DNA of 64,000 bases, taken from Agreia sp. Leaf210. GTDB lineage: Bacteria; Actinomycetota; Actinomycetes; Actinomycetales; Microbacteriaceae. Shown piece after piece: positions 35,242-42,835 of this stretch; position 1 is the first letter of the stretch, and every line of letters begins with the position of its first letter. The notes beneath the pieces are model-generated. The model was not told the origin of the DNA, did not search any database, and saw nothing but the letters and a program-made list of their open reading frames with translations. A program made the position numbers and the translations under genes. The stretch covers positions 591,561 through 655,560 of the forward strand of contig NZ_LMKK01000002.1 in NCBI RefSeq assembly GCF_001421485.1, read 5' to 3'.

Positions 35242-35340
35242 GATGATGACCTCTTCAGGTGAAGTGCGTTGTGAATGCACGGTGTCGCCGCCCGGTGCCG
35301 AGCGGTGATCCCAATCAACCAGCAAAAGGGGCGGCCAAAC

Positions 35341-35356
35341 ACACCCCTAGGGGTGT
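35341..35356. promoter_or_regulatory. perfect 16-bp palindrome upstream of the LuxR-type regulator
   Basis: ACACCCCTAGGGGTGT, perfectly self-complementary, 11 bp before the ATG of the response regulator and about 100 bp upstream of the divergent GlsB-like gene. Inverted ACCCCT/AGGGGT halves resemble NarL/LuxR-type heptamer sites. An autoregulatory operator is the simplest reading. Confidence 0.6.
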
Positions 35357-35367
35357 AAGTTCTACCC

Positions 35368-36036
35368 ATGACATCGACGAGTACTCGACCCCTCACGGTC
35401 GCGCTCGTCGACGACTACGACGTGGTCCTCGTCGGTCTCGCGCACATGTTCGACTCGTACTCCGAGCGCGTGGTCGTCGCGGAGATCGACGCCACCACGG
35501 GCCTCAGCGACACCGTCGACATCGTGATGTACGACTCGTTCGCCCAACCCGAGTCCGACCACGACGAGATCAGCGCCCTCGTCGGCAACCCCCGCGCGGG
35601 CAAGGTGGTGATGTACACCTGGAATTTCCATCCCGATCTCGTCGCAGGCGCACAGCAGCAGGGAGTCCACGGCTACCTCTCGAAGACACTGCCCGCCCGC
35701 GAGCTCGTGGCGTCGCTCGAGCGTATTCACGCCGGTGAAACAGTGATCAGCGAGCCGCCTCGGCGGGCGAGTCCGGCGTCCGGTCTCGACTGGCCCGGTC
35801 GCAGCGAGGGCATCGCCGACCGCGAATCAGAGATCCTCGCCCTGATCACTCAGGGCAAGAGCAATGCCGAGGTGGCGCGACTCACCTACCTCAGCCCCAA
35901 CACCGTCAAGAGCTACATCCGCAGCATCTACCGCAAGATCGGGGCGACGAGTCGAACCCAGGCGGTTCTCTGGGGCGTCGCCCACGGGTTCACACCCGAC
36001 AACCACCGCATCGACCACTGGCGCGGCGGCCCCTGA
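35368..36036 (+). CDS. orphan NarL/LuxR-type response regulator
   Basis: A 222-residue response regulator. The receiver domain has the acidic pair Asp15-Asp16 (VALVDDYDVVLVGLAHMF), a candidate phospho-acceptor Asp56 (DIVMYDSFAQ), and the late Lys (GYLSKTLPARELVASL). The region around Asp56 is less conserved than usual. The C-terminal LuxR helix-turn-helix is IADRESEILALITQGKSNAEVARLTYLSPNTVKSYIRSIYRKIGATSRTQA. No histidine kinase gene is nearby. A perfect palindrome lies 11 bp before its start. The stop is 13 bp from the convergent acetolactate decarboxylase stop. Confidence 0.88.
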   Translation: MTSTSTRPLTVALVDDYDVVLVGLAHMFDSYSERVVVAEIDATTGLSDTVDIVMYDSFAQPESDHDEISALVGNPRAGKVVMYTWNFHPDLVAGAQQQGVHGYLSKTLPARELVASLERIHAGETVISEPPRRASPASGLDWPGRSEGIADRESEILALITQGKSNAEVARLTYLSPNTVKSYIRSIYRKIGATSRTQAVLWGVAHGFTPDNHRIDHWRGGP

Positions 36037-36049
36037 CGTCAGGAATCCG

Positions 36050-36814
36050 CTAATGCCCCCGAGGCGAGCGGTTCTCCGTGTTGCGCACCTGGTCGTCGAG
36101 GTCGGCAGGATCGAGGTCTGCCTCTTTGAACGATGTACTGAGCGGCAGCCGCAGTTGCAGATCGCTGCCCTTGCAGATGTCTACGCGCCCGTGCTCGAGT
36201 ACGAAGTCGAGCACGTGCCCGCCCGTCGAGAGTTCATCGTCGATGAAGTGCACGTGCCCTCCGGGAACGCCGATCCCGCGCTCGTACAGCGGAGTGCGGA
36301 ACCCCGCGACCGTGCCCGTGATCGATTCGAACGACACGATCGCCTCGTCTTTCACCGCCTCGCGCATGGGCGGATACGGCTTCTGCTGGCGCCTGACCGT
36401 GCGCGTCGTCACCGACTCGAAGCGGCCCGTCACCCGAACGGCGAACAGATAGTTCTGCGAGTCCTCGAGCTCGATGATGCGGGCCACCACATCCGTTCGC
36501 GACATCCGACTGGTGACATCGAATCCGATCACCGGCTCGAACGGCATCACCACGGCGAACGGCGTGAGGTCGTCGGCGGATGCCCGTTCCACCGAGCCGT
36601 CGGCGCGCAGCCGATGGCATACGCCGTCGAGCACCAGCATCTCGCCGTCGAGCGCATTGAACGTTCCGAGTCCGAAGTCGCCGTGCTCGAGCAGCTCGAC
36701 CACCGTCAGATCGCCGTCGTAGACGCCGTCGAGCAGGGCGCTCATGAGGCTGGTCTGGAACACTGTCCGTCGCTGATCGTCCACCCGCCCAGTATGCCCG
36801 TCGGGCATCCACAT
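36050..36814 (-). CDS. budA: alpha-acetolactate decarboxylase
   Basis: A 254-residue enzyme (BudA/AlsD) that converts acetolactate to acetoin. It has the N-terminal FQTSLMSALLDGVYDGDLTVVELLEHGDFGLGTFNALDGEM, and the zinc-binding histidines 187, 189 and 200 in GGHVHFIDDELSTGGHVLDF. A short extension of about 20 residues precedes the family start; the first ATG (36814) is kept. No acetolactate synthase or acetoin reductase gene is adjacent, so it must draw acetolactate from a synthase encoded elsewhere. Confidence 0.93.
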   Translation of the reverse strand: MWMPDGHTGRVDDQRRTVFQTSLMSALLDGVYDGDLTVVELLEHGDFGLGTFNALDGEMLVLDGVCHRLRADGSVERASADDLTPFAVVMPFEPVIGFDVTSRMSRTDVVARIIELEDSQNYLFAVRVTGRFESVTTRTVRRQQKPYPPMREAVKDEAIVSFESITGTVAGFRTPLYERGIGVPGGHVHFIDDELSTGGHVLDFVLEHGRVDICKGSDLQLRLPLSTSFKEADLDPADLDDQVRNTENRSPRGH

Positions 36815-36837
36815 GCACCTGACGTAGCCTGTGGATC

Positions 36838-37251
36838 ATGAGCACATCAGCCGACCTGACCGCCGAGGGACAGCAGTTCGTCACCGAGAGGCATCTGGCC
36901 ATCCTGTCGACCATCTCTCCCAGTGGCAGCATCCACTCCGTGCCCGTGGGATTCACCTACGCCGACGGCGTGCTGCGCATCATCACCGGCGACGGCACCC
37001 AGAAGGTGCGCAACATCGAGCGCGCCGGCCACGCAACCGTCAGCCAGGTCGACGGCATCCGTTGGCTGACCCTGTCTGGGCCGGCTCGCATCGAGCGCGA
37101 TCCCGAGGCCGTCGCGGATGCCGTCGCCCGGTACGCGGTCCGGTACCGGCAACCCCGGGTCAATCCGGCGCGTGTCGTCATCCGGGTGGATGTCGACGGC
37201 CTCCTGGGTTCCAGCGGGCTGCGCGCGAGCCAGACGCCGCGCGAGGACTGA
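36838..37251 (+). CDS. PPOX-class F420-dependent oxidoreductase-like protein
   Basis: A 137-residue split-barrel protein of the pyridoxamine-5'-phosphate oxidase-like superfamily: RHLAILSTISPSGSIHSVPVGFTYADGVLRIITGDGTQKVRNIERAGHATVS, then a short C-terminal helix and strand. This short form with RHLAxLST is typical of actinobacterial F420-binding members such as the biliverdin-reductase-like proteins. The reaction is unknown. It is divergent from budA with 23 bp between the starts. Confidence 0.85.
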   Translation: MSTSADLTAEGQQFVTERHLAILSTISPSGSIHSVPVGFTYADGVLRIITGDGTQKVRNIERAGHATVSQVDGIRWLTLSGPARIERDPEAVADAVARYAVRYRQPRVNPARVVIRVDVDGLLGSSGLRASQTPRED

Positions 37252-37419
37252 TCAGCGCGGAGGTACGACCGTGTGGTTGATCTCCCAGCCCGAATCCCAC
37301 TCGTCGGAGAAGAATCCCGACATCTCTTCGGTTCCGTAAGGCAGCGCCTTCGAGTTCATCGACCGACGTGCCCGCGCAGGCGAGGGCGGGTTCTCGTCGT
37401 GCTCCTCGGCGTCGTCCAT
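37252..37419 (-). CDS. small acidic hypothetical protein (55 aa)
   Basis: A 55-residue polar protein without a membrane segment: acidic N-terminus (MDDAEEHDENPP), a basic middle (ARARRSMNSKALPYGTEEM) and an aromatic C-terminus (SGFFSDEWDSGWEINHTVVPPR). A GGAG ribosome binding site 8 bp before the ATG supports it, and its stop is directly next to the stop of the convergent F420-type gene. It lies 98 bp downstream of the DUF7882-type gene on the same strand. I do not recognise the family. Confidence 0.55.
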   Translation of the reverse strand: MDDAEEHDENPPSPARARRSMNSKALPYGTEEMSGFFSDEWDSGWEINHTVVPPR

Positions 37420-37517
37420 GTGATTACTCCAGTTGCTCGGTGACCTGCATAGGGTACGTCGCGGAGCGCCCGGTGCAACAGGTCTAGTGGGCGACTTCGC
37501 AGAGAGAGACAATCCGT

Positions 37518-37850
37518 CTATACATAGCCACGCGGCTTCCATGTCGGCGGAACACCGGGCTCCTCGGTGTAGACGAGGCCCTGTCCGCTGTTCGCGGAGG
37601 CAGACAGCAGGTCGAGCCACTCGCGGTTGATCGGACCGAGGTTCGAGTCGAGGAAGCGAAAGTAGAGAGGAAGCGCGGGCGTCAGCCAGATGCTCGATCG
37701 GCCGCTTCCCACGGACACGTCTTCCTTCCACGAGAAGAAGAAACTTTCGCCCCTTCGGAGCTTGGCCCCAATGACGAGTTGAAGGTGCAGCAGCGCCCGG
37801 TCGGCGATGTCGATCTCGAGTTCGGATCGAGCGTAGATCAGTTTTCCCAT
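37518..37850 (-). CDS. DUF7882-type small protein of Microbacteriaceae
   Basis: A 110-residue soluble protein starting MGKLIYARSELEIDIADRALLHLQLVIGAKLRRGESFFFSW and continuing with SSIWLTPALPLYFRFL and REWLDLLSASANSGQGL. This pattern (short strand, HLQLVI helix, KLRRxESFxFSW) is that of the DUF7882 family, which as far as I know is confined to Microbacteriaceae and has no known function. The ATG at 37850 matches the family start; the frame stays open upstream to 37949 without support. It is divergent from the DUF6504 gene with 183 bp between. Confidence 0.75.
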   Translation of the reverse strand: MGKLIYARSELEIDIADRALLHLQLVIGAKLRRGESFFFSWKEDVSVGSGRSSIWLTPALPLYFRFLDSNLGPINREWLDLLSASANSGQGLVYTEEPGVPPTWKPRGYV

Positions 37851-38004
37851 TGCTCTTTTCTTCGTGCGGGCGCCCCGCAGGGCGGGCCCGCATAACTGTA
37901 GAGAAAATTCTGAGGCCGCTTTCTGGGACTTGACAAAGCTCGTTTCCATGGGAAATAAACGCGCCTTTGGCGTGTCGCAAACGGGTGCGTATGCTCGTCA
38001 TTAC

Positions 38005-38020
38005 TCGAACATATATTCGA
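38005..38020 (+). promoter_or_regulatory. probable LexA (SOS) box upstream of the DUF6504 gene
   Basis: TCGAACATATATTCGA matches the actinobacterial LexA consensus TCGAAC-N4-GTTCGA at all but one position of the two half-sites (GTTC is ATTC here). It lies 13 bp before the ATG at 38034 and contains a TATATT that could be the -10, so LexA bound there would block transcription. Confidence 0.75.
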
Positions 38021-38033
38021 AGGAGTGGAGCGG

Positions 38034-38297
38034 ATGAGCATCTCGTATACGGCCGAAGCGGTCACCCTGTGGGTCGACGACGACGTGCCCTCGCGCATGG
38101 TCTGGAATGGCCGGCGCTGGCGCGTCTCCGACATGCCCACCCCTCTCGAAGATCTGGCCTGGTCTCGGGTCACGCACCCGCCCATGATCCGCGGGTGGCG
38201 ATTCCAGGCCACCAATGAGCTCGGCGTGAGCTTCGTCTTCGACGTCATCTGGTCGGTGTCAGATCGGGAGTGGTCGCTGGTTCGGGTCTACGACTGA
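38034..38297 (+). CDS. DUF6504-family protein, probable SOS gene
   Basis: An 87-residue soluble protein: SISYTAEAVTLWVDDDVPSRMVWNGRRWRVSDM, then WRFQATNELGVSFVFDVIW and WSLVRVYD. The alternation of V-W-x-D, R-M-V-W-x-G-R-x-W-R-V and the closing strand WxLxRVYD is the DUF6504 pattern. In Actinobacteria these proteins are often encoded next to the imuB-type polymerase and dnaE2 translesion genes. The ATG at 38034 follows an AGGAGTGGAG ribosome binding site; a GTG at 38025 is less likely. Here the gene stands alone, under a probable LexA box. Confidence 0.7.
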   Translation: MSISYTAEAVTLWVDDDVPSRMVWNGRRWRVSDMPTPLEDLAWSRVTHPPMIRGWRFQATNELGVSFVFDVIWSVSDREWSLVRVYD

Positions 38298-38367
38298 GCA
38301 GACCCGGCCTGGCCCGATGGCCCCCGAGTAGGGCATGCTAGAAGGGCTACGACACGAAAGGTGCCGC

Positions 38368-38856
38368 ATGCTTCCGTTTCTCATCGTCGGCGCGATCGGC
38401 TTGCTCCTCCTGCTCACGAGCATCATCATCGGCGATCTGCTCGATCTCGTAGGTATAGGCGATGGCCTGGTCTCGGGAATCGCGATCGGAGCTGCGCTGT
38501 CGATCTTCGGGGTCGCCGGGGTCATCACGGTGTCGAATGATCTGCCCACCTGGCTCACCTACGTCATCGCGGTAGCCCTCGCCCTCGTCGCACTCGTCGC
38601 CATCCAGCTGTTCGTCAGCCACATCGCCAAGCAAGAGAGCGGTGGCCACTACTCCCCCGTCGGCCTCGTCGGATTCACGACGGTGAACACCGGGCCCGCC
38701 GGCGGAGAAGTAAATCTCGATGACGTGCGCGAGCTCGAGCGGCGATCCGCCATCAGCGACGCGACCATCGCTGCGCAGACGCGCATCCGGGTCGTCGAAG
38801 AAGACGGCTATCGGGTCAAGGTCGTGGCCGTCGTCGAAGACAGCGCCGCCTCCTAG
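38368..38856 (+). CDS. NfeD-like membrane protein
   Basis: A 162-residue protein with three or four N-terminal hydrophobic segments (FLIVGAIGLLLLLTSIIIGDLL, VSGIAIGAALSIFGVAGVITVS, LTYVIAVALALVALVAIQLFV) and a soluble C-terminal domain (VGLVGFTTVNTGPAGGEVNLDD, RIRVVEEDGYRVKVVAV) that reads as the OB-fold NfeD domain. It precedes the flotillin gene by 34 bp. NfeD-flotillin pairs form membrane microdomain assemblies in many bacteria. The ATG at 38368 is preferred, since the upstream extension (to 38335) is polar and lacks a binding site. Confidence 0.82.
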   Translation: MLPFLIVGAIGLLLLLTSIIIGDLLDLVGIGDGLVSGIAIGAALSIFGVAGVITVSNDLPTWLTYVIAVALALVALVAIQLFVSHIAKQESGGHYSPVGLVGFTTVNTGPAGGEVNLDDVRELERRSAISDATIAAQTRIRVVEEDGYRVKVVAVVEDSAAS

Positions 38857-38890
38857 AGCCACAGACCCCTACAGAGAGGAAGCCCAGTAC

Positions 38891-40366
38891 ATGGACTTCA
38901 TCAGCAGCAACACGTCCATCGTCGCGGTGGTCGTCGTCATCGTCATCATCGTGGCGTTGCTCGGCTTCATCGCCAGCCGCATTCGCCGCGTTCCGCCGAA
39001 CCAGGCGCTCATCGTCGTCGGCCGCGGCGCCGCGAAGGATGCGGCCTCCGGCATCACCTCGCCCCAGAAGGTCATCATCGGTGGCCGCACGTTCATCTGG
39101 CCGATCTTCCAGGAGGGCTTCAAGCTCTCGCTCGAGCAGTACCAGACCTCGGTCGATGTGACGGCGATCGACAGCAACTTCATTCGCACCTCGGTGAAGG
39201 CCACGGTCAACTTCAAGGTCACCGGCAGCGAAGACGGCGTGCGTCGCGCCGCCCAGCGCTACCTGCTGCAGCAGGCGAAGCTGCCCGAGATCGTGCAGCA
39301 GTCGCTCGAAGGTTCGCTGCGTGGACTCATCGGTGGCCGGGCCGTCGACGAGCTCGTCAAGAGCTTCGCGCAGCTGGCCCAAGATGCGGTAACCGAGACC
39401 AAGGGCGAGCTCGCCGAGCTGGGCCTGCAGATCGAGACCCTGAACATCCGCGAGATCGAGACCCCGGGCTCGACCTACCTCGCCGACCGCGGTCGCGCCG
39501 AGGCCGCCCAGGCTCGCCAGATCGCCGAGGTGCGCGAGGCAGAGACCGTGCGCGCCGCGGCCCTGTCGCGCATCGAGAACGAGCAGCTCACGGCAGAGCG
39601 CCAGCGCGAGCTCGACATCCGCGTCGCGTCGATCAAGGCCGACACCGAGCGCGCCAACGCCGAGGCAAACGCAGCCGGTGAACTCGCCCGCGCCGAGCAG
39701 GCCACCTTCGTGGCCGGCAAGGAGCGCGAGGCCGTGGTCGAGCAGGCCAAGGTCGCCGAGCAGCGACTCAACATCGAGGTTCGCCAGCCCGCCGAGGCCG
39801 CGGCCTATGCCGCTGTACAGAAGGCACAGGCCGATCGCGACACCGAGAAGGCGTCCGTCGACGTCGAGGTGTACCGCCGCCAGCAGACGGCAGAGGCAGC
39901 ACGCACCGCGGCCGTCAACGAGGCCGAATCGATCACCGCCCTCGGTAACGCCAACGCGGCCGCCACCCGGGCCAAGGGAGAGGCCGAGGCCGCCGCGGTC
40001 AAGGCACTCGCCGAGGCGCAGAACCTGCTGAGTCGCGAGGCGCTGGCCTCGCGGGCGATCGACGCGATGCCCGAGGTCGCCCGCCGCATGGCCGAGCCGC
40101 TGTCGAACGTCGACAACATCTCGATCATCTCGACCGAGGGCGCGAGTGCGCTCACGAAGTCGGTGGCGCAGAACATGACCGAGCTGCCCGAGGTCATCAA
40201 GCAGGCCACGGGCCTCGACCTCAGCGCATTGCTCGCCGGCATCGGAGGAGGCCTCGCGGCCAAGTCGACCGGCAGCGGCACCGGCGCCGGAGCGAGCGTC
40301 GCCGGCACCGGCCGCACGGCAACCGCCACGTCGCCCGCGACCGACGCGGAGTCGCCGGTCATCTAG
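38891..40366 (+). CDS. flotillin-family (SPFH/band 7) membrane scaffold protein
   Basis: A 491-residue flotillin. One N-terminal membrane segment (SIVAVVVVIVIIVALLGFIASRI), an SPFH/band 7 domain (about 40-200, with SVDVTAIDSNFIRTSVKATVNFKV and LIGGRAVDELVKSFAQLAQDAV), then a long Ala/Glu-rich coiled coil (about 205-410) and a Gly/Ser/Ala-rich tail. Bacterial homologues (FloT/YuaG) organise membrane microdomains. An AGAGAGGAAG ribosome binding site precedes the ATG. It is probably cotranscribed with the NfeD-like gene. Confidence 0.93.
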   Translation: MDFISSNTSIVAVVVVIVIIVALLGFIASRIRRVPPNQALIVVGRGAAKDAASGITSPQKVIIGGRTFIWPIFQEGFKLSLEQYQTSVDVTAIDSNFIRTSVKATVNFKVTGSEDGVRRAAQRYLLQQAKLPEIVQQSLEGSLRGLIGGRAVDELVKSFAQLAQDAVTETKGELAELGLQIETLNIREIETPGSTYLADRGRAEAAQARQIAEVREAETVRAAALSRIENEQLTAERQRELDIRVASIKADTERANAEANAAGELARAEQATFVAGKEREAVVEQAKVAEQRLNIEVRQPAEAAAYAAVQKAQADRDTEKASVDVEVYRRQQTAEAARTAAVNEAESITALGNANAAATRAKGEAEAAAVKALAEAQNLLSREALASRAIDAMPEVARRMAEPLSNVDNISIISTEGASALTKSVAQNMTELPEVIKQATGLDLSALLAGIGGGLAAKSTGSGTGAGASVAGTGRTATATSPATDAESPVI

Positions 40367-40379
40367 AGCAGCACCCCGC

Positions 40380-40446
40380 CGAGCGCGGGAGTTCTCGCCT
40401 GCTGCGGTGGCCCAACCACTGCGGCGGGCTCGAGCTCCCGCGCTCG
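40380..40446. repeat. inverted repeat downstream of the flotillin gene
   Basis: CGAGCGCGGGAGTTC (40380-40394) and GAGCTCCCGCGCTCG (40432-40446) pair over 15 bp with one mismatch; the loop of 37 bases has an inner GTGG/CCAC stem. It begins 13 bases after the flotillin stop and lacks a T-run. The remaining sequence up to the next start at 40509 shows no gene. Confidence 0.75.
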
Positions 40447-40508
40447 TCTGTCACTGCGATGTCGAGATCCCGCTAGAGCCAGTGCCCATCTGCCAATACG
40501 GTGAACCC

Positions 40509-41474
40509 ATGAGCACCACGCACCGCACCGCCGAGGGCACGACGAACCTCTCGGCCGGCATCCAGTTCGCCGCGATGGGGATCGTGTGGGGTGCGAGCTT
40601 TCTCTTCATGAAGGTGGCCCTCGAAGGCACATCGTTCGGGCAGGTCGCGTGGAGCCGTCTCGTGCTGGGCGGCCTGGCTCTCGGCATCGTGATGCTGATC
40701 ACCCGCAGCTCGCTGCCTCGTTCGCCGAAGGTCTGGGCGCACTTCGTGGTGGTCGCCATCTCGGGATCGGTGCTGCCCTATCTACTCTTCGCTTGGGCGG
40801 AGCAGTACGTGTCGAGCGGCCTGGCCAGCATCTACAACGCGGTGACGCCGATCACCACCGCGCTCATGGCCACACTGGTGTTCCGCGTCGAGAAGCTCAG
40901 CCGGGCGCAGATCCTGGGGGTCGCGGTCGGCATCGTCGGGGTGGTCGTGATCATCGGCCCGTGGCGCTTCGTGCCCACGGCCGCCGCCACCGGCTCTCCG
41001 GTGACCGAACTCGCAGGTCAGCTCGCCTGCCTCGGATCGGCGGTCTGCTACGGATTCACCTTCAGCTATCTGCGACGCTTCATCACGGGCCGAGGCGTAT
41101 CGGGAGTGACCACGGCCTTTCTGCAGATCGGCCTCGGCGGCGCCATCATGCTGGTCTTGACGCCGGTCGTGGCCATCGGTGCGGTGCACCTGACGCCCGC
41201 GATCGTCGCGAGCCTTCTCGTTCTGGGAATCATGGGCACCGGCATCGCCTACCTCTGGAACATCAACGTCCTCCTCGCCTGGGGTCCGACCGCGACCTCG
41301 ACCGTCACCTACCTGACGCCGATCGTGGGAGTCTCCCTCGGCATCCTGGTTCTCGGCGAGACGCTCTCGTGGAACGAGCCGCTCGGCGCAGTGCTCGTCT
41401 TCGTCGGGATCCTTCTCGCCCAGCGTCGACTCCGCCTCCCGCGTCGGCTCACAGGCGGTCGCGCTCCGCGCTGA
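40509..41474 (+). CDS. EamA-family (DMT superfamily) transporter
   Basis: A 321-residue membrane protein with ten hydrophobic segments in two EamA repeats (FAAMGIVWGASFLFMKVALEG..., then GQLACLGSAVCYGFTFSYLRRF...). Drug/metabolite transporters of this type export amino acids, amines or drugs; the substrate is not predictable here. The ATG at 40509 matches the domain start; the open frame upstream runs through the flotillin hairpin. Its last 26 bp overlap the 3' end of the convergent MFS gene. Confidence 0.88.
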   Translation: MSTTHRTAEGTTNLSAGIQFAAMGIVWGASFLFMKVALEGTSFGQVAWSRLVLGGLALGIVMLITRSSLPRSPKVWAHFVVVAISGSVLPYLLFAWAEQYVSSGLASIYNAVTPITTALMATLVFRVEKLSRAQILGVAVGIVGVVVIIGPWRFVPTAAATGSPVTELAGQLACLGSAVCYGFTFSYLRRFITGRGVSGVTTAFLQIGLGGAIMLVLTPVVAIGAVHLTPAIVASLLVLGIMGTGIAYLWNINVLLAWGPTATSTVTYLTPIVGVSLGILVLGETLSWNEPLGAVLVFVGILLAQRRLRLPRRLTGGRAPR

Positions 41475-42726
41475 CGCGGGGCACCAGTGCGATAGCGGCG
41501 GCAGGGAACAGCGCCACGGCCACGAAGGCGAGCGGATACCCGACGAGACCGATCAGCGCTCCGACCGCCGGGCCCACGATCGAGGCCGCCACATACTGCC
41601 CCGTGTTCTGCACTCCGAGGGCCCGGCCACTCCAGGCTGGCCCCGCGGTCTCGGCTACCGAAGTGAAGGCGAGCCCGTTGTCGGCGACGACAACGACGGT
41701 GGCGACCACGAAGACCACGGCTGCGACGCCCCACGACGCCGCGTCAGAGAGAGCGAGCAGCAGCATCACGGCGCCAGCTGACAGCGCGACCCAGCGCAGC
41801 GGGCGCACGCGACTGCCGAGGCGGTCGCTCCACACGCCCACGAGAATGCGCCCGAGGGCGCCGACGAACTGCGCCGCGCCGACGAGCACGCCCGCGGCGA
41901 GCGGCTCCCAGCCGAGTTCGGTGACCAGCCACACGAGCCCGAACGTCGACACCGTGAACTGGGGAACCACCAGCAGAACCGACACCACGTGGATGCGCCA
42001 CAGAAATGCGCTGCCCCGGTAGGGATTCGCGACGCGCGCTTCGGGCGCTCCGGATGCCGCTGGCACGTCGGCCTCGTCGCCAACGGATGCCGACGGCACC
42101 GCCGGGCGCGTCACGGTGGCTCCCGGAGGCGCGGTGCGAATGCCCAGCCCACAGACCAGTGCAAAGACCGCCGCGATCAGACCGGGAACGAGCAGCGCCG
42201 ACGGAACACCGCCGCTCTCCGCGGCGACGGGAACAGAGACGGCCGCGATCGTGACTCCGAGCGGAACGGCCATCTGCCGGATGCCCATGGCGAGTCCGCG
42301 ACGGTTGCTCGGAAACCAGCGCACCACCAGCGAGCCACTCGCCGAATTGGTGCTGGCCGCGGCCATGCCGCCGACGAGCAGGAAGGCTCCGATGGCGACG
42401 TAGCCATCGACCGCCATGGCCCCGAACGCCGCCAGCGCTGTGACGGCGAGGCCGACCGTGATGACCCAGCGCTCTCCGATACGGTCGACGAGCGCGCCCC
42501 AGGCGAAGAGAGTCAGCACCATTCCCACCGTCGGCGTCGCCGCCAGCAGTCCGGCCTCGGCGAGCGTGAGTCCACGCTGGGTGTGCAGCAGCAGAATGAG
42601 GAACGCGGGGGTGTTGATGAAGACGGTACCGGCAGCCTGGGCGCCCACGCCGAGCGCGAGGTTCACCCACGCACTCGGGCGGATGCCGGCAATCGCGGCT
42701 GCGCGGGTCGTCTCGGTCGACGTCAT
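41449..42726 (-). CDS. MFS transporter (efflux type)
   Basis: A 425-residue membrane protein with twelve hydrophobic segments and an MFS loop 2-3 signature (LFAWGALVDRIGERWVITVGLAV; RFPSNRRGLAMGIRQMAVPLG between helices 4 and 5). The central linker (about 205-225) is polar and Pro/Ala-rich. The ATG at 42726 follows a GGAGGC-type ribosome binding site. It is divergent from a GntR regulator with a strong palindromic operator between, and is the likely target. The substrate is unknown. Confidence 0.88.
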   Translation of the reverse strand: MTSTETTRAAAIAGIRPSAWVNLALGVGAQAAGTVFINTPAFLILLLHTQRGLTLAEAGLLAATPTVGMVLTLFAWGALVDRIGERWVITVGLAVTALAAFGAMAVDGYVAIGAFLLVGGMAAASTNSASGSLVVRWFPSNRRGLAMGIRQMAVPLGVTIAAVSVPVAAESGGVPSALLVPGLIAAVFALVCGLGIRTAPPGATVTRPAVPSASVGDEADVPAASGAPEARVANPYRGSAFLWRIHVVSVLLVVPQFTVSTFGLVWLVTELGWEPLAAGVLVGAAQFVGALGRILVGVWSDRLGSRVRPLRWVALSAGAVMLLLALSDAASWGVAAVVFVVATVVVVADNGLAFTSVAETAGPAWSGRALGVQNTGQYVAASIVGPAVGALIGLVGYPLAFVAVALFPAAAIALVPRVSAERDRL

Positions 42727-42766
42727 GGGAGGCTCCTTCGTGCGGCTTCTCGAGCTCGCACGTTTA

Positions 42767-42791
42767 TTGGTATACCATTGCGGTATACCAA
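42767..42791. promoter_or_regulatory. operator between the MFS and GntR genes
   Basis: TTGGTATACC-ATTGC-GGTATACCAA, a perfect 10-bp inverted repeat with a 5-bp spacer; each half contains the self-complementary GGTATACC. It lies 41 bp upstream of the MFS start and 45 bp upstream of the regulator start. The GntR/FCD dimer encoded next to it is the expected ligand. Confidence 0.85.
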
Positions 42792-42835
42792 GCAAGTCGG
42801 ACTTCCTCCTCCTCTTTCCTCAGACGGGCGCAGAC

